A program made the position numbers and the translations under genes. From NCBI GenBank assembly GCA_009775355.1, contig VSPN01000015.1, positions 1-45,934 of the forward strand: a stretch of 45,934 nt of DNA, in the 5' to 3' direction. This document shows positions 34,201-41,520 of this stretch, piece by piece. This stretch comes from Muribaculaceae bacterium. GTDB lineage: Bacteria > Bacteroidota > Bacteroidia > Bacteroidales > Muribaculaceae. The notes under the pieces are model-generated. The model was not told the DNA's origin. It was given only the letters and a program-made list of their open reading frames with translations, and ran no database searches. Positions within the stretch are counted from its first letter, which is position 1. The number at the start of each line of letters is the position of its first letter.

Positions 34201-34677
34201 CCACTCGTTGCGGTATATGGCCTTGTCACCGTCGATGGACACGAAGTCCTTTCCTGCGGCGGCCAGACGGCGGTCGCTTTCTGTGGCTGTAACCTCGATG
34301 GTCTCATTCTCCTTGAAGCGTCGGGCGGTCTCCTTAACGACAGCGAATACCTCGGGCAGAGCGGCGTCGAGGTCGCGGGCATACTCGGCAAACATCTCTT
34401 CGCGGATCTCGTCGATTTTCTTCCAGAGTGGCTCGCGCTTGTCATAGTCGAGCGACTCGATCTCGGCGCGGATATCATCCATCTGTTTCTTGTATTCCGC
34501 GGCTTTGCCACGGACATTGGACCTGATGGTCTCGATGCGTCCGCGCAGTTCGTCGTTTGAAATGTCGCGGATCTGCTCGGAGATGGGGTTGATTTCAGTT
34601 TTGAGGCGGTTCCAGAGAGGACGCACGGCGCGTTCCGACTGGTCGCCGAATATTTTTTTGAGTAAATTGCTTATCAT
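31255..34677 (-). CDS. secA: Preprotein translocase ATPase SecA
   Basis: SecA drives proteins through the SecYEG channel using ATP. The 1140-residue protein is long compared with E. coli (901), as is usual in Bacteroidota. It shows Walker A ([11 protein letters not shown]), the DEAD-type box in [20 protein letters not shown], the preprotein cross-linking region, [32 protein letters not shown] and a C-terminal SEC-C zinc motif ([18 protein letters not shown]). An insert between the first motifs and the N-terminus accounts for part of the extra length. It is 80 bases downstream of the phosphatase-like gene and probably last in the rluB-asnS-lnb operon, unless it has its own promoter. Confidence 0.97.
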   Translation of the reverse strand: [1140 protein letters not shown]

Positions 34678-34757
34678 GTCTTAATGGTTTGGGAGAGATT
34701 ATTCTTTGTGGTTGTAAGTCTCGGGGGTGGCAGTAGTGATCGGTGACCGCGACTGTG

Positions 34758-36347
34758 TCATAAAGATGTGAGCGGCACGGCTCTCGACCTCGCGCCGTTG
34801 GGGGCGCGGATCCTGAGTGCCCCGGTCACCGTCGGGGCGATCGCAGCGGCGTCTACCGGCGAGGATATGACCTGCGGGGCGATTCCCGGAACCCGGAGAA
34901 AGGCCGGCGTCATCACCGCCGCCTCGCGCACCTGCTTGACCACAGGGGGTGTCTGCTCGTCGTAGACAACGCTCCATCCGGGAGTGAACCTTACTATAAT
35001 ATCGCCGCATGAGCGCGGATCGAGCGAGCGGCGCAAAGCCTCCTCCTCAGGTCGCGACGGCGAAAGAATATCATTGACCGTCAAAGCGTCGGCCACGCCT
35101 CCCATCTTGACGATGAAGCTACGCGCGTCTCCGATCACGGCGTCGGCGTCGAGACGCATGCGCTCGATCGCACTGCGGTCGAAATAGACCTGTCCGTCGC
35201 GTATCGAGGATACGTAACCCGCCTGTCCGAAGCGTGCTGAGAGATAGGAGTTGAGAAGCGACCGCGCCCTGCGGGCGGAGAATTCTCCGCCGGGAAGTCG
35301 GTATCTTTCCTCCACAGCCACCGCATCATCGTAATAGCCTGTCGAGCTGAGCCATATCACGGAGTTGCCGACTCCGACACAACGGTCAACAGCCTCGAAA
35401 AGGCGCGCCAACTGGCCGTCGAGCCGCAGATATGAGTCTGTAAGTTCGGCTCTGGTGACACCTCCTGACGCGTATTTGAAGGGAGCGACAGTGTAGGCGA
35501 CATTGAGCATGTCGGTCTCGCCAGGGTTCGATCCGAGCGAGAGGCCCTGCAGAATGTCGATGGCGGCGTCTGTCACCTCGGCGTTCGAGAGCGCCGAGGC
35601 CGCGAATTTCTTGTATACATCGCGGTCGGCCCGGGGGAAAGTATGGCGGAACGGATTGAGTTTCTTAACTCCTGAATGCCCCGGCACATCCGCCCAGCGC
35701 GCCGACGGACGCCAGACCATCGTGTCTATGCGCTGCGACAGCGAATTGCGGAAATTCCTGTTTGAAACCGCCGACGGCATCGGGCCGTAATATGAGGTTG
35801 TGGCCCAGTTTCCCGACGAGTTGTTGACCCACACGGCACTCTTGCCGGCATGTCCGGCCATGATGACGGCCTGCTGCGGATCCATAGCCACGGAGTAGAC
35901 CTGCGGCACTCCTCCGCCGTCGATCACAAGCTCGTCGGCCACAGTCGATAGCCGCAGCGGAGCGGGCGTGAAGGAGTCGTTGGTGACATTGGCCGCAGTG
36001 CCCGACGTGAGCGGAAGCCGCAACGCGCCGGAGAGATCAGACGAATCGTAGATCAAGCCTGCCGGGACACCAGTCTCGGCAGGACAGGCGCCGGTGTAAA
36101 GCATCGCCGTGGCACTCGCCGCGTCAAGGCGCGCCGCATTGAAGTCGACGTCACGCATATACACGGCGTCGGTGAGCAGAGTTCTGAATCCCCGCTCGCC
36201 GAAATAATCCTTAAGATACTCTATGTAGTCGGTGCGAAGCTGGTCAACGACGATTCCCACCACGAGCCGTGGTCTTGCGGGATCCGCCTGTGCGGCCGCG
36301 CCGAGCGTGGCCAGACCTACCATCACCGAGGTTGCGAGCCTCTTCAT
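34758..36347 (-). CDS. Secreted alkaline-phosphatase-superfamily protein, probable pseudoenzyme
   Basis: A 529-residue protein with a signal peptide (MKRLATSVMVGLATLGAAAQA) and the fold pattern of PafA-type alkaline phosphatases: VVGIVVDQLRTDYIEYL at the start, YTGACPAETGV, GHAGKSAVWVNNSSGNW, DSYLRLDGQLARL, and IAPTVTGALRIRAPNG near the end. The active site looks gone. Asp35 (VVDQ) remains, but the nucleophile Thr position is Ala76, the PafA Lys-Asp-Arg motif reads MDPQQ, the DYxGH metal site reads TVAPF, the ADHG site reads SSTGY, and the final metal His is missing. It may be structural or bind a ligand without cleaving it. It overlaps lnb by 104 bases and precedes secA. The superfamily call is strong; loss of catalysis is inferred from motifs recalled from PafA. 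Confidence 0.85.
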   Translation of the reverse strand: MKRLATSVMVGLATLGAAAQADPARPRLVVGIVVDQLRTDYIEYLKDYFGERGFRTLLTDAVYMRDVDFNAARLDAASATAMLYTGACPAETGVPAGLIYDSSDLSGALRLPLTSGTAANVTNDSFTPAPLRLSTVADELVIDGGGVPQVYSVAMDPQQAVIMAGHAGKSAVWVNNSSGNWATTSYYGPMPSAVSNRNFRNSLSQRIDTMVWRPSARWADVPGHSGVKKLNPFRHTFPRADRDVYKKFAASALSNAEVTDAAIDILQGLSLGSNPGETDMLNVAYTVAPFKYASGGVTRAELTDSYLRLDGQLARLFEAVDRCVGVGNSVIWLSSTGYYDDAVAVEERYRLPGGEFSARRARSLLNSYLSARFGQAGYVSSIRDGQVYFDRSAIERMRLDADAVIGDARSFIVKMGGVADALTVNDILSPSRPEEEALRRSLDPRSCGDIIVRFTPGWSVVYDEQTPPVVKQVREAAVMTPAFLRVPGIAPQVISSPVDAAAIAPTVTGALRIRAPNGARSRAVPLTSL

Positions 36348-37548
36348 TTACGAGTGTGTTGCGATCATTGTTATAACTGATTTTCGGAGAGATTATTGCA
36401 TAAACTGCCGACAGGGCGAGCGTTGCCGCCATCAATGGAAAGAACGCCGGATTGGCCGATTGGGTTTGAAACGGCCACACAATCATCACCACGGTCATGA
36501 CAATGATGTTGTAGCAGGCCATAGCCATCACCGGGATTCTCCATGTGCGGCGGAACCATATACCGGCAGCTATGATGAGCTGCAAAGGATTGAGCCACAA
36601 GACCAACAGATTGGGAGACGTGGCTTCATGCTCACTGATGAACACGAGAAAGGCGATCACGCATCCCGCCAGACCCAGAATCGAGAACCAGAGGGAATAG
36701 ACTCCCCTGTAGATGACGCGCCGCCGCCATTGGAGCAGACAGACCGCGAGCACGGCAAGCAGGAAGAGCGAACAGCACACAAGCGGCGTCGCGCTCCAGT
36801 GCGTCGGGCCGAGCGTGGCGTCCGGGACTCCCTCGTTAAGCACGCGTGTGTCAGCCACAAGCGGCCGGCCGTCGCGCAGGTGAGCACCTGCGGCCTTGCT
36901 CATCATCTCGAGTGGAACGAACATCTCCTCCTTTCCGCGCAGCGGATAGTCGATGCCTGATCCGAGAGCGAGGTCAATGCCGAACTGATACCACGGGTAG
37001 TCGCGGTGATACGCCCGCATCTCGTTGCGGAACGTGCCGTATCTCACCGAATCAGGATAGACGACCGGATGGCCGACCGCCTCGTCGATCCGGTCGAGAA
37101 TCCGGGTGGCGCAGTTGTCTTTGACGTAGTTGTAGCGGTATGTGCGGTTCTCGGGTCTCGCCTCCTCGCGCAGCAGGGCGACAAGCCTTGCAGTCTCCTC
37201 GCGTGTCAGGTTGAGATCCTGCTCCACCACCCGGCGTCCGTGCGCCATGTATTCGGGCATGAACATCGACGTCGGATAGGCGGCGAGCATATAGTCGGTC
37301 TCTCCCTTGACAAAGCGATAGAGAAAGTTTGGCGCGGCGAAGTCGAACACTCCGTAGTTCCACACGCTGTCGGTCACTGTGCCGTCGGGATTGATGCCGC
37401 GCACACGCACGGCCTCATGTCCGCAGAGTTCATAGACCTCTGCGCCGGGCCAGCATGTGATCAGGCTGACTACAAGAGAATCCCGTCTCTCCCCCATGAC
37501 AGGAAGGAGAGACAGGATTGCAAATATGACTGCCGCCAGACGTGCCAT
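36244..37548 (-). CDS. lnb: Lnb-type lipoprotein N-acyltransferase (DUF4105)
   Basis: Lnb N-acylates the diacylated cysteine of lipoproteins in Bacteroides, doing the job of Lnt by another route; the family was long called DUF4105. After a signal/anchor segment, the periplasmic domain (~20-245) holds the expected Cys/His motifs: YELCGHEAVRVRG (His) and YNYVKDNCATRILDRI (Cys). Five membrane helices follow (~250-390). The last ~40 residues are a polar Arg/Gly-rich tail (HARRGRTGGSRKTTARGG), most of it encoded where the frame overlaps the next gene by 104 bases. The start shares one base with the asnS stop. The catalytic role is from published work on Bacteroides as I recall it; I cannot verify the residues. 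Confidence 0.82.
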   Translation of the reverse strand: MARLAAVIFAILSLLPVMGERRDSLVVSLITCWPGAEVYELCGHEAVRVRGINPDGTVTDSVWNYGVFDFAAPNFLYRFVKGETDYMLAAYPTSMFMPEYMAHGRRVVEQDLNLTREETARLVALLREEARPENRTYRYNYVKDNCATRILDRIDEAVGHPVVYPDSVRYGTFRNEMRAYHRDYPWYQFGIDLALGSGIDYPLRGKEEMFVPLEMMSKAAGAHLRDGRPLVADTRVLNEGVPDATLGPTHWSATPLVCCSLFLLAVLAVCLLQWRRRVIYRGVYSLWFSILGLAGCVIAFLVFISEHEATSPNLLVLWLNPLQLIIAAGIWFRRTWRIPVMAMACYNIIVMTVVMIVWPFQTQSANPAFFPLMAATLALSAVYAIISPKISYNNDRNTLVNEEARNLGDGRSGHARRGRTGGSRKTTARGGNRR

Positions 37549-38945
37549 CAGTATTCGCAGTTGTTCGGATAGCGGGGGAAGGGTATGACGTCGCGAATGT
37601 TCTGCATGCCGGTCACGAAGAGCACCAGACGCTCGAATCCGAGTCCGAAGCCGGAGTGAGGCACGGTGCCGTAACGACGCGTGTCGACATACCAGTCCAT
37701 GCCTGCGAGACCCATTTCCTCTATGCGGGCGGTGAGCTTCTCAAGACTCTCCTCACGCTGCGAACCACCGATTATCTCACCGATTTTTGGGAAGAGCACA
37801 TCCATGGCACGCACGGTCTTGCCGTCGTCGTTGAGCTTCATGTAGAACGCCTTGATCTCCTTGGGATAATCGGTCAGTATTACAGGTCGCCTGAAATGCT
37901 CCTCGACGAGGTATCGCTCATGTTCAGAGGCAAGATCGGCACCCCAGTAGACGGGAAACTCGAACTTGCGTCCCGACTCCTCAAGGATGCGCACACCCTC
38001 GGTGTAGGGAAGACGCACGAAGTCATTGTCGACCACAAAGCGGAGACGGTCAACGAGCTCCTTGTCGAAATGCTCCGAAAGGAAAGCGATATCGTCGGCA
38101 CAGTGCTCAAGCGCATAGTTGATGCAATATTTGATGAATTCCTCGGCGAGATCCATGTTGTCTTCGATCTCGTAGAAGGCCATCTCCGGCTCGATCATCC
38201 AGAACTCCGACAGATGACGCGGAGTGTTGGAGTTTTCAGCGCGGAATGTCGGGCCGAACGTGTAGATGCAGCCGAGTGCCGTCGCGCCGAGCTCCCCTTC
38301 GAGCTGGCCTGACACGGTGAGACTCGCCATCTTGCCGAAGAAATCCTGCGAGTAGTCGGTCTTCCCGTCTTCGGTGCGCGGCAGATCCTCAAGCGGGAGG
38401 GTCGTCACCTGGAACTGAGCCCCTGCTCCCTCACAGTCGGAGGCTGTGATGAGCGGAGTGTGGAAATAATAGAAGCCTTTATCGTTGAAGAACTTGTGCA
38501 CGGCATAAGCCAGTGCGTGACGGATGCGTAGCACAGCCCCGAACGTATTCGTGCGCGGACGCAGATGAGCCTTCTCGCGCAGGAATTCGAGTGTGTGTCC
38601 TTTCTTCTGCAGAGGATATGTGGCGGGATCTGCCGTACCGTATACCTCAAGTTCATCAGCCTGGATCTCGACGCTCTGGCCTTTGCCCTGCGAGGCGACA
38701 AGCGAGCCCTGCACATGTATGCTCGATCCGGTGGTGACCGACTTCAGATCGTCGTCACTGAATTTTGCGGCATCGAGCACTATCTGCAGGTTGTTGATAG
38801 TGCTTCCGTCGTTGAGAGCCACAAACTGCACATGTTTGTTACCACGGCGAGTCCTGACCCAGCCCTTGACGTCGATTTTCCCGCCTACGCGCGGTTCGGG
38901 ATCGGACAGGATCTCCTTTATAGTTGTTCTGCGGATTTTTTCCAT
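37548..38945 (-). CDS. asnS: Asparaginyl-tRNA synthetase
   Basis: AsnRS charges tRNA-Asn directly. The N-terminal OB fold (~10-110: GKIDVKGWVRTRRGNKHVQF) leads into the class II core: RPRTNTFGAVLRIRHALA (motif 1 region), FRAENSNTPRHLSEFWMIEPEMAF... is the motif 2 area, beginning TFGPTFRAENS, and GFGLGFERLVLFVTG is motif 3. At 465 residues it has normal length. Start at the ATG 38943-38945 (MEKIRRTTIKEI); an upstream TTG would overlap the rluB stop. It lies 7 bases after rluB and abuts lnb. Confidence 0.96.
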   Translation of the reverse strand: MEKIRRTTIKEILSDPEPRVGGKIDVKGWVRTRRGNKHVQFVALNDGSTINNLQIVLDAAKFSDDDLKSVTTGSSIHVQGSLVASQGKGQSVEIQADELEVYGTADPATYPLQKKGHTLEFLREKAHLRPRTNTFGAVLRIRHALAYAVHKFFNDKGFYYFHTPLITASDCEGAGAQFQVTTLPLEDLPRTEDGKTDYSQDFFGKMASLTVSGQLEGELGATALGCIYTFGPTFRAENSNTPRHLSEFWMIEPEMAFYEIEDNMDLAEEFIKYCINYALEHCADDIAFLSEHFDKELVDRLRFVVDNDFVRLPYTEGVRILEESGRKFEFPVYWGADLASEHERYLVEEHFRRPVILTDYPKEIKAFYMKLNDDGKTVRAMDVLFPKIGEIIGGSQREESLEKLTARIEEMGLAGMDWYVDTRRYGTVPHSGFGLGFERLVLFVTGMQNIRDVIPFPRYPNNCEY

Positions 38946-38952
38946 ATATTCA

Positions 38953-40467
38953 TCATTCAAATGCGCCCATGCGGAGATAGTTCACTTCATCCTGTGTGAG
39001 GTAGCGCCAGCGTCCGCGCGACAGGTTTTTCTTTGTGAGACCGGCGAAATATACACGGTCGAGCTTCACGACGCGATATCCGAGATGCTCGAATATGCGG
39101 CGCACTATGCGGTTGCGGCCGCTGTGGATCTCGATTCCGGCCTGATTGCGGTCGTCGCTTACATATGATATGGCGTCTGCATGGATCTCGCCGTCTTCAA
39201 GTTCGATGCCGTCGGCAATACGCTGCATGTCGTCTTCGGAGATATCCTTGTCGGTCCACACATGATAGATCTTCTTCTTCACAAACTTGGGATGCGTCAG
39301 CTTCGACGCGAGGTCTCCGTCGTTGGTGAGCAGAAGCACGCCGGTAGTGTTGCGGTCGAGACGGCCGACGGGATATATGCGCTCCTCGCAGGCGTTCTTG
39401 ACAATATCGAGCACGGTGGTGCGGCCGTTGGGGTCATCGCTTGTGGTGACGCAGTCTTTGGGCTTGTTGAGCAGCACATAGCATTTGCGCTCGGGAGTCA
39501 CGACCTTGTCATCGTATTCCACCACATCGTTGCGCGAGATCTTTGTGCCAAGCTCTGTCACGACCTCTCCGTTGACCTTGACTTTGCCTGAAGTGATGTA
39601 TTCGTCTGCTTCACGGCGCGAGCAGAGGCCGGCATTGGCCATGTATTTATTCAGACGAATCTCTGCGTTCGGATCGATATCCTCGAGAACGTAGTCGATC
39701 TGACGCGGTTTGGGAGTGAACTTGGCACCGCCCTGGTTGTTGTTTTTCCAGTTGTTCTGACCGGGACGTCCCTGCCCCAGACGGTTCTGGCTGTAGCCGC
39801 CCTGCTGACGGTTCTGGCCGTATCCGCCCTGACGGTTCTGATTGTATCCGCCCTGACGGTTCTGATTGTATCCGCCCTGACGGTTCTGACCGTAGCCGCC
39901 CTGCTGGCGGTTCTGGCCGTAGCCGCCCTGCTGGCGGTTCTGGCCGTAGCCGCCCTGCTGACGGTTGGGATTATAGCCGCCCTGCTGACGGTTGGGATTA
40001 TAGCCGCCCTGCTGACGGTTGGGATTGTAACCGCCCTGCTGACGGTTGGGATTGTAACCGCCCTGCTGACGGTTGGGATTATAGCCGCCCTGCTGACGAT
40101 TGGGATTATAACCGCCCTGCTGACGGTTCTGACCGTAAGAAGACGCAGGTGCGGATGTTTCGTTATTGTCACCCTGCTGGCGCTGCTGATAGGGGCGCTG
40201 CTGGTAACCTTGCGTACGCTGCTGATAGGGACGCTGCTGATAACCCTGCGTGCGCTGCTGGTAAGGACGCTGCTGATAACCGCCATAGCTTCTCTGCTGG
40301 TAGCCTCCCTGTGAATGGTGGTCTGCCTCTGAACGGGAATCAGTCTGGACCGATGATGAAGGATAATTCACTTTTTCGTAGCGAGTTTCATGTTCTGCGC
40401 TGTCAGGCGTCATGCCGAGCGGAGCATTTCCGATGCGCGGGCGTTTTGGTTTCTTAGATTCTTCCAT
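38953..40467 (-). CDS. RluB-type 23S rRNA pseudouridine synthase with long low-complexity N-terminus
   Basis: From ~265 on it is a standard RluB/E/F enzyme: an S4 RNA-binding domain (IRLNKYMANAGLCSRREADE) and the catalytic domain with KPKDCVTTSDD and the catalytic Asp in GRLDRNTTGVLLLTNDGDL. The first ~260 residues are disordered and repetitive: QQRPY/QQRTQG blocks, then about fourteen copies of a GGY-x-x-NRQ(Q) unit, six of them QQGGYNPNR. Tyr and Arg spaced by Gly, Gln and Asn resemble proteins that form condensates. Likely role is modifying a base of the large-subunit rRNA, with the tail assisting RNA binding or granule localisation (inference). First gene of the long minus-strand operon; a promoter is at 40633-40663. 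Confidence 0.9.
   Translation of the reverse strand: MEESKKPKRPRIGNAPLGMTPDSAEHETRYEKVNYPSSSVQTDSRSEADHHSQGGYQQRSYGGYQQRPYQQRTQGYQQRPYQQRTQGYQQRPYQQRQQGDNNETSAPASSYGQNRQQGGYNPNRQQGGYNPNRQQGGYNPNRQQGGYNPNRQQGGYNPNRQQGGYNPNRQQGGYGQNRQQGGYGQNRQQGGYGQNRQGGYNQNRQGGYNQNRQGGYGQNRQQGGYSQNRLGQGRPGQNNWKNNNQGGAKFTPKPRQIDYVLEDIDPNAEIRLNKYMANAGLCSRREADEYITSGKVKVNGEVVTELGTKISRNDVVEYDDKVVTPERKCYVLLNKPKDCVTTSDDPNGRTTVLDIVKNACEERIYPVGRLDRNTTGVLLLTNDGDLASKLTHPKFVKKKIYHVWTDKDISEDDMQRIADGIELEDGEIHADAISYVSDDRNQAGIEIHSGRNRIVRRIFEHLGYRVVKLDRVYFAGLTKKNLSRGRWRYLTQDEVNYLRMGAFE
39776..40133. repeat. Tandem coding repeats in the rluB-type gene
   Basis: Imperfect direct repeats of 24-27 bases encode the GGY-x-x-NRQ(Q) units. 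The 27-base unit, seen on the plus strand as CTGCTGACGGTTGGGATTAT plus six to seven bases, occurs six times in a row with one or two changes; variants encoding GQNR and NQNR continue on the C-terminal side. The reading frame is kept throughout, so it is coding and not a CRISPR array. Such arrays change length easily by slippage. Confidence 0.85.
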
Positions 40468-40537
40468 AGTCTTTTCAGTTTATCCTCAGCATCTCTGCTG
40501 TGGAAATGGGGCAACGGCTTCATCAGTCCACCCCTCA

Positions 40538-40573
40538 GTGTTGTGTGGAATTTTTGTGTTGTGTGGAATTTTA
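40538..40573. repeat. 18-base tandem duplication in the rluB leader
   Basis: Two adjacent copies of GTGTTGTGTGGAATTTT(T/A) begin at 40538 and 40556. They lie between the promoter at 40633 and the start codon at 40467, so they would be in the 5' untranslated RNA of the long minus-strand operon. Confidence 0.75.
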
Positions 40574-40632
40574 TAACAATATCAAATTCATGAATGGTTC
40601 AACCTTTTTCATGGAGTCGACTATCAAGGATG

Positions 40633-40663
40633 CAAAAGTAACAATTAATTCTTAAAATACAAA
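40633..40663 (-). promoter_or_regulatory. Promoter for the rluB-asnS-lnb-secA operon
   Basis: On the minus strand TTTG (40660-40663), 19 bases, TACTTTTG (40633-40640): an exact consensus match. The start codon is about 165 bases downstream, giving a long leader that includes the 18-base tandem duplication. Confidence 0.85.
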
Positions 40664-40769
40664 ATTCCAGGCACTCGCTTGCACGTATTAGAACTCTTTT
40701 GCCGAGCCATGTGTTTTATTATAGAAAATATTAGCTAATTATAGAAATCCAATCAATATTTAGACAATA

Positions 40770-41294
40770 ATGAAAAGCATATTATCGATAATTGTTGCCG
40801 GTGCTACCCTTGCCATGGCAGGAGGATGCTCCGGACAGAGTCAGCAGAACTCAGAAAAGGAGACTACCCACACCAACGACAGCACGGCTTTTTATTCGGG
40901 CGTGCTTCCGGGTGCCGACACAGGGGGTATCCTCTACAGGCTCAGACTTGCCTACGACAAGACTGATGAATATACGAGCGGGACTTACAACCTCTCCGTG
41001 ACTTATGACGCATCAGGCTCGGCATCGGACAGGCCAACCGCAGACTCGCTGTCGTCCGATATGGAAGGCGCATTTGTAGTCGAAGAGGGGGCGGGCGAGA
41101 ACGCCGGAAAAAGATACATTCGTCTCATGGCCGACAAAAATGGCGACAAGAGCAATGCCACGTCTGCCGGGAAACAGGACGCGGCGTCATCTCTCTACTT
41201 CATGATCGACTCCGATTCCACCATCTCGATGGTGGGGAGCGATCTGCGACCCGCACCTTCCGGTCTGGACTATTCTCTACGTCTTGTAAAATAG
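40770..41294 (+). CDS. Lipoprotein resembling NlpE, without its CxxC
   Basis: A 174-residue lipoprotein: the signal MKSILSIIVAGATLAMAGGC has a lipobox-like AGGC. The mature protein holds YSGVLPGADTGGILYRLRL, which matches the NlpE N-terminal motif (Y-x-G-x-LPCADCxGI-x-x-x-L) except that both cysteines are replaced (Gly and Thr). NlpE is an outer-membrane lipoprotein that senses envelope stress and copper; without the cysteines a copper role is unlikely. The rest has alternating strands and ends in SLRLVK. It stands alone; the gap upstream (40468-40769) holds the opposing rluB promoter and AT-rich DNA with no clear promoter for this gene. Confidence 0.75.
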   Translation: MKSILSIIVAGATLAMAGGCSGQSQQNSEKETTHTNDSTAFYSGVLPGADTGGILYRLRLAYDKTDEYTSGTYNLSVTYDASGSASDRPTADSLSSDMEGAFVVEEGAGENAGKRYIRLMADKNGDKSNATSAGKQDAASSLYFMIDSDSTISMVGSDLRPAPSGLDYSLRLVK

Positions 41295-41408
41295 ACTGCG
41301 AGTACCGCCGCATGGCAGTTAATAATAATCTCAGTGTTATATTAGGTTAAAATATATTCTCCTTAAAATAGTTTTGTTAATTTTTGTTATATTTAGACAA
41401 TTTTTTAT

Positions 41409-41446
41409 GTTATATAACACTGTTTGAAAATTATTTTGTAATTTTG
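41409..41446 (+). promoter_or_regulatory. Promoter-like box and palindrome in a gene-poor gap
   Basis: The perfect 10-base palindrome GTTATATAAC (41409-41418) is followed by TTTG (41423-41426) and a perfect -7 box TAATTTTG (41439-41446). The TTTG is only 12 bases from the -7 box, too close for the usual spacing, so this may be a weak or regulated promoter. It points at the terminator at 41488. Confidence 0.4.
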
Positions 41447-41449
41447 CAT

Positions 41450-41520
41450 TGAGTTTTTCATGGTATTAGATTTTAAGGTTAACGCAAGATTGGTTGTCGG
41501 GATGACAATCAATTTTTTTT
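41450..41520 (+). ncRNA. Candidate small RNA, about 70 bases
   Basis: Between the -7 box at 41439 and the terminator at 41488-41520 lies a stretch of about 70 bases with no convincing coding frame. A transcript from here would end in a strong hairpin with an eight-base U-run, the layout of a free-standing small RNA. It matches no family I recognise. An open frame (41460-41666) crosses the terminator and is AT- then GC-rich junk, so I do not call it coding. Confidence 0.35.
41488..41520 (+). terminator. Strong rho-independent terminator
   Basis: GATTGGTTGTC (41488-41498) pairs over 11 positions, two of them G-T, with GACAATCAATT (41504-41514) around the loop GGGAT, and a run of eight T follows to 41520. 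No plus-strand gene ends within 190 bases upstream, so it may serve a short transcript of its own or the lipoprotein gene ending at 41294. Confidence 0.75.

Noticed and set aside
39776..40133. CRISPR-like direct repeats
   Set aside because: The repeats are contiguous, have no unique spacers and keep one coding frame in the rluB-type gene.
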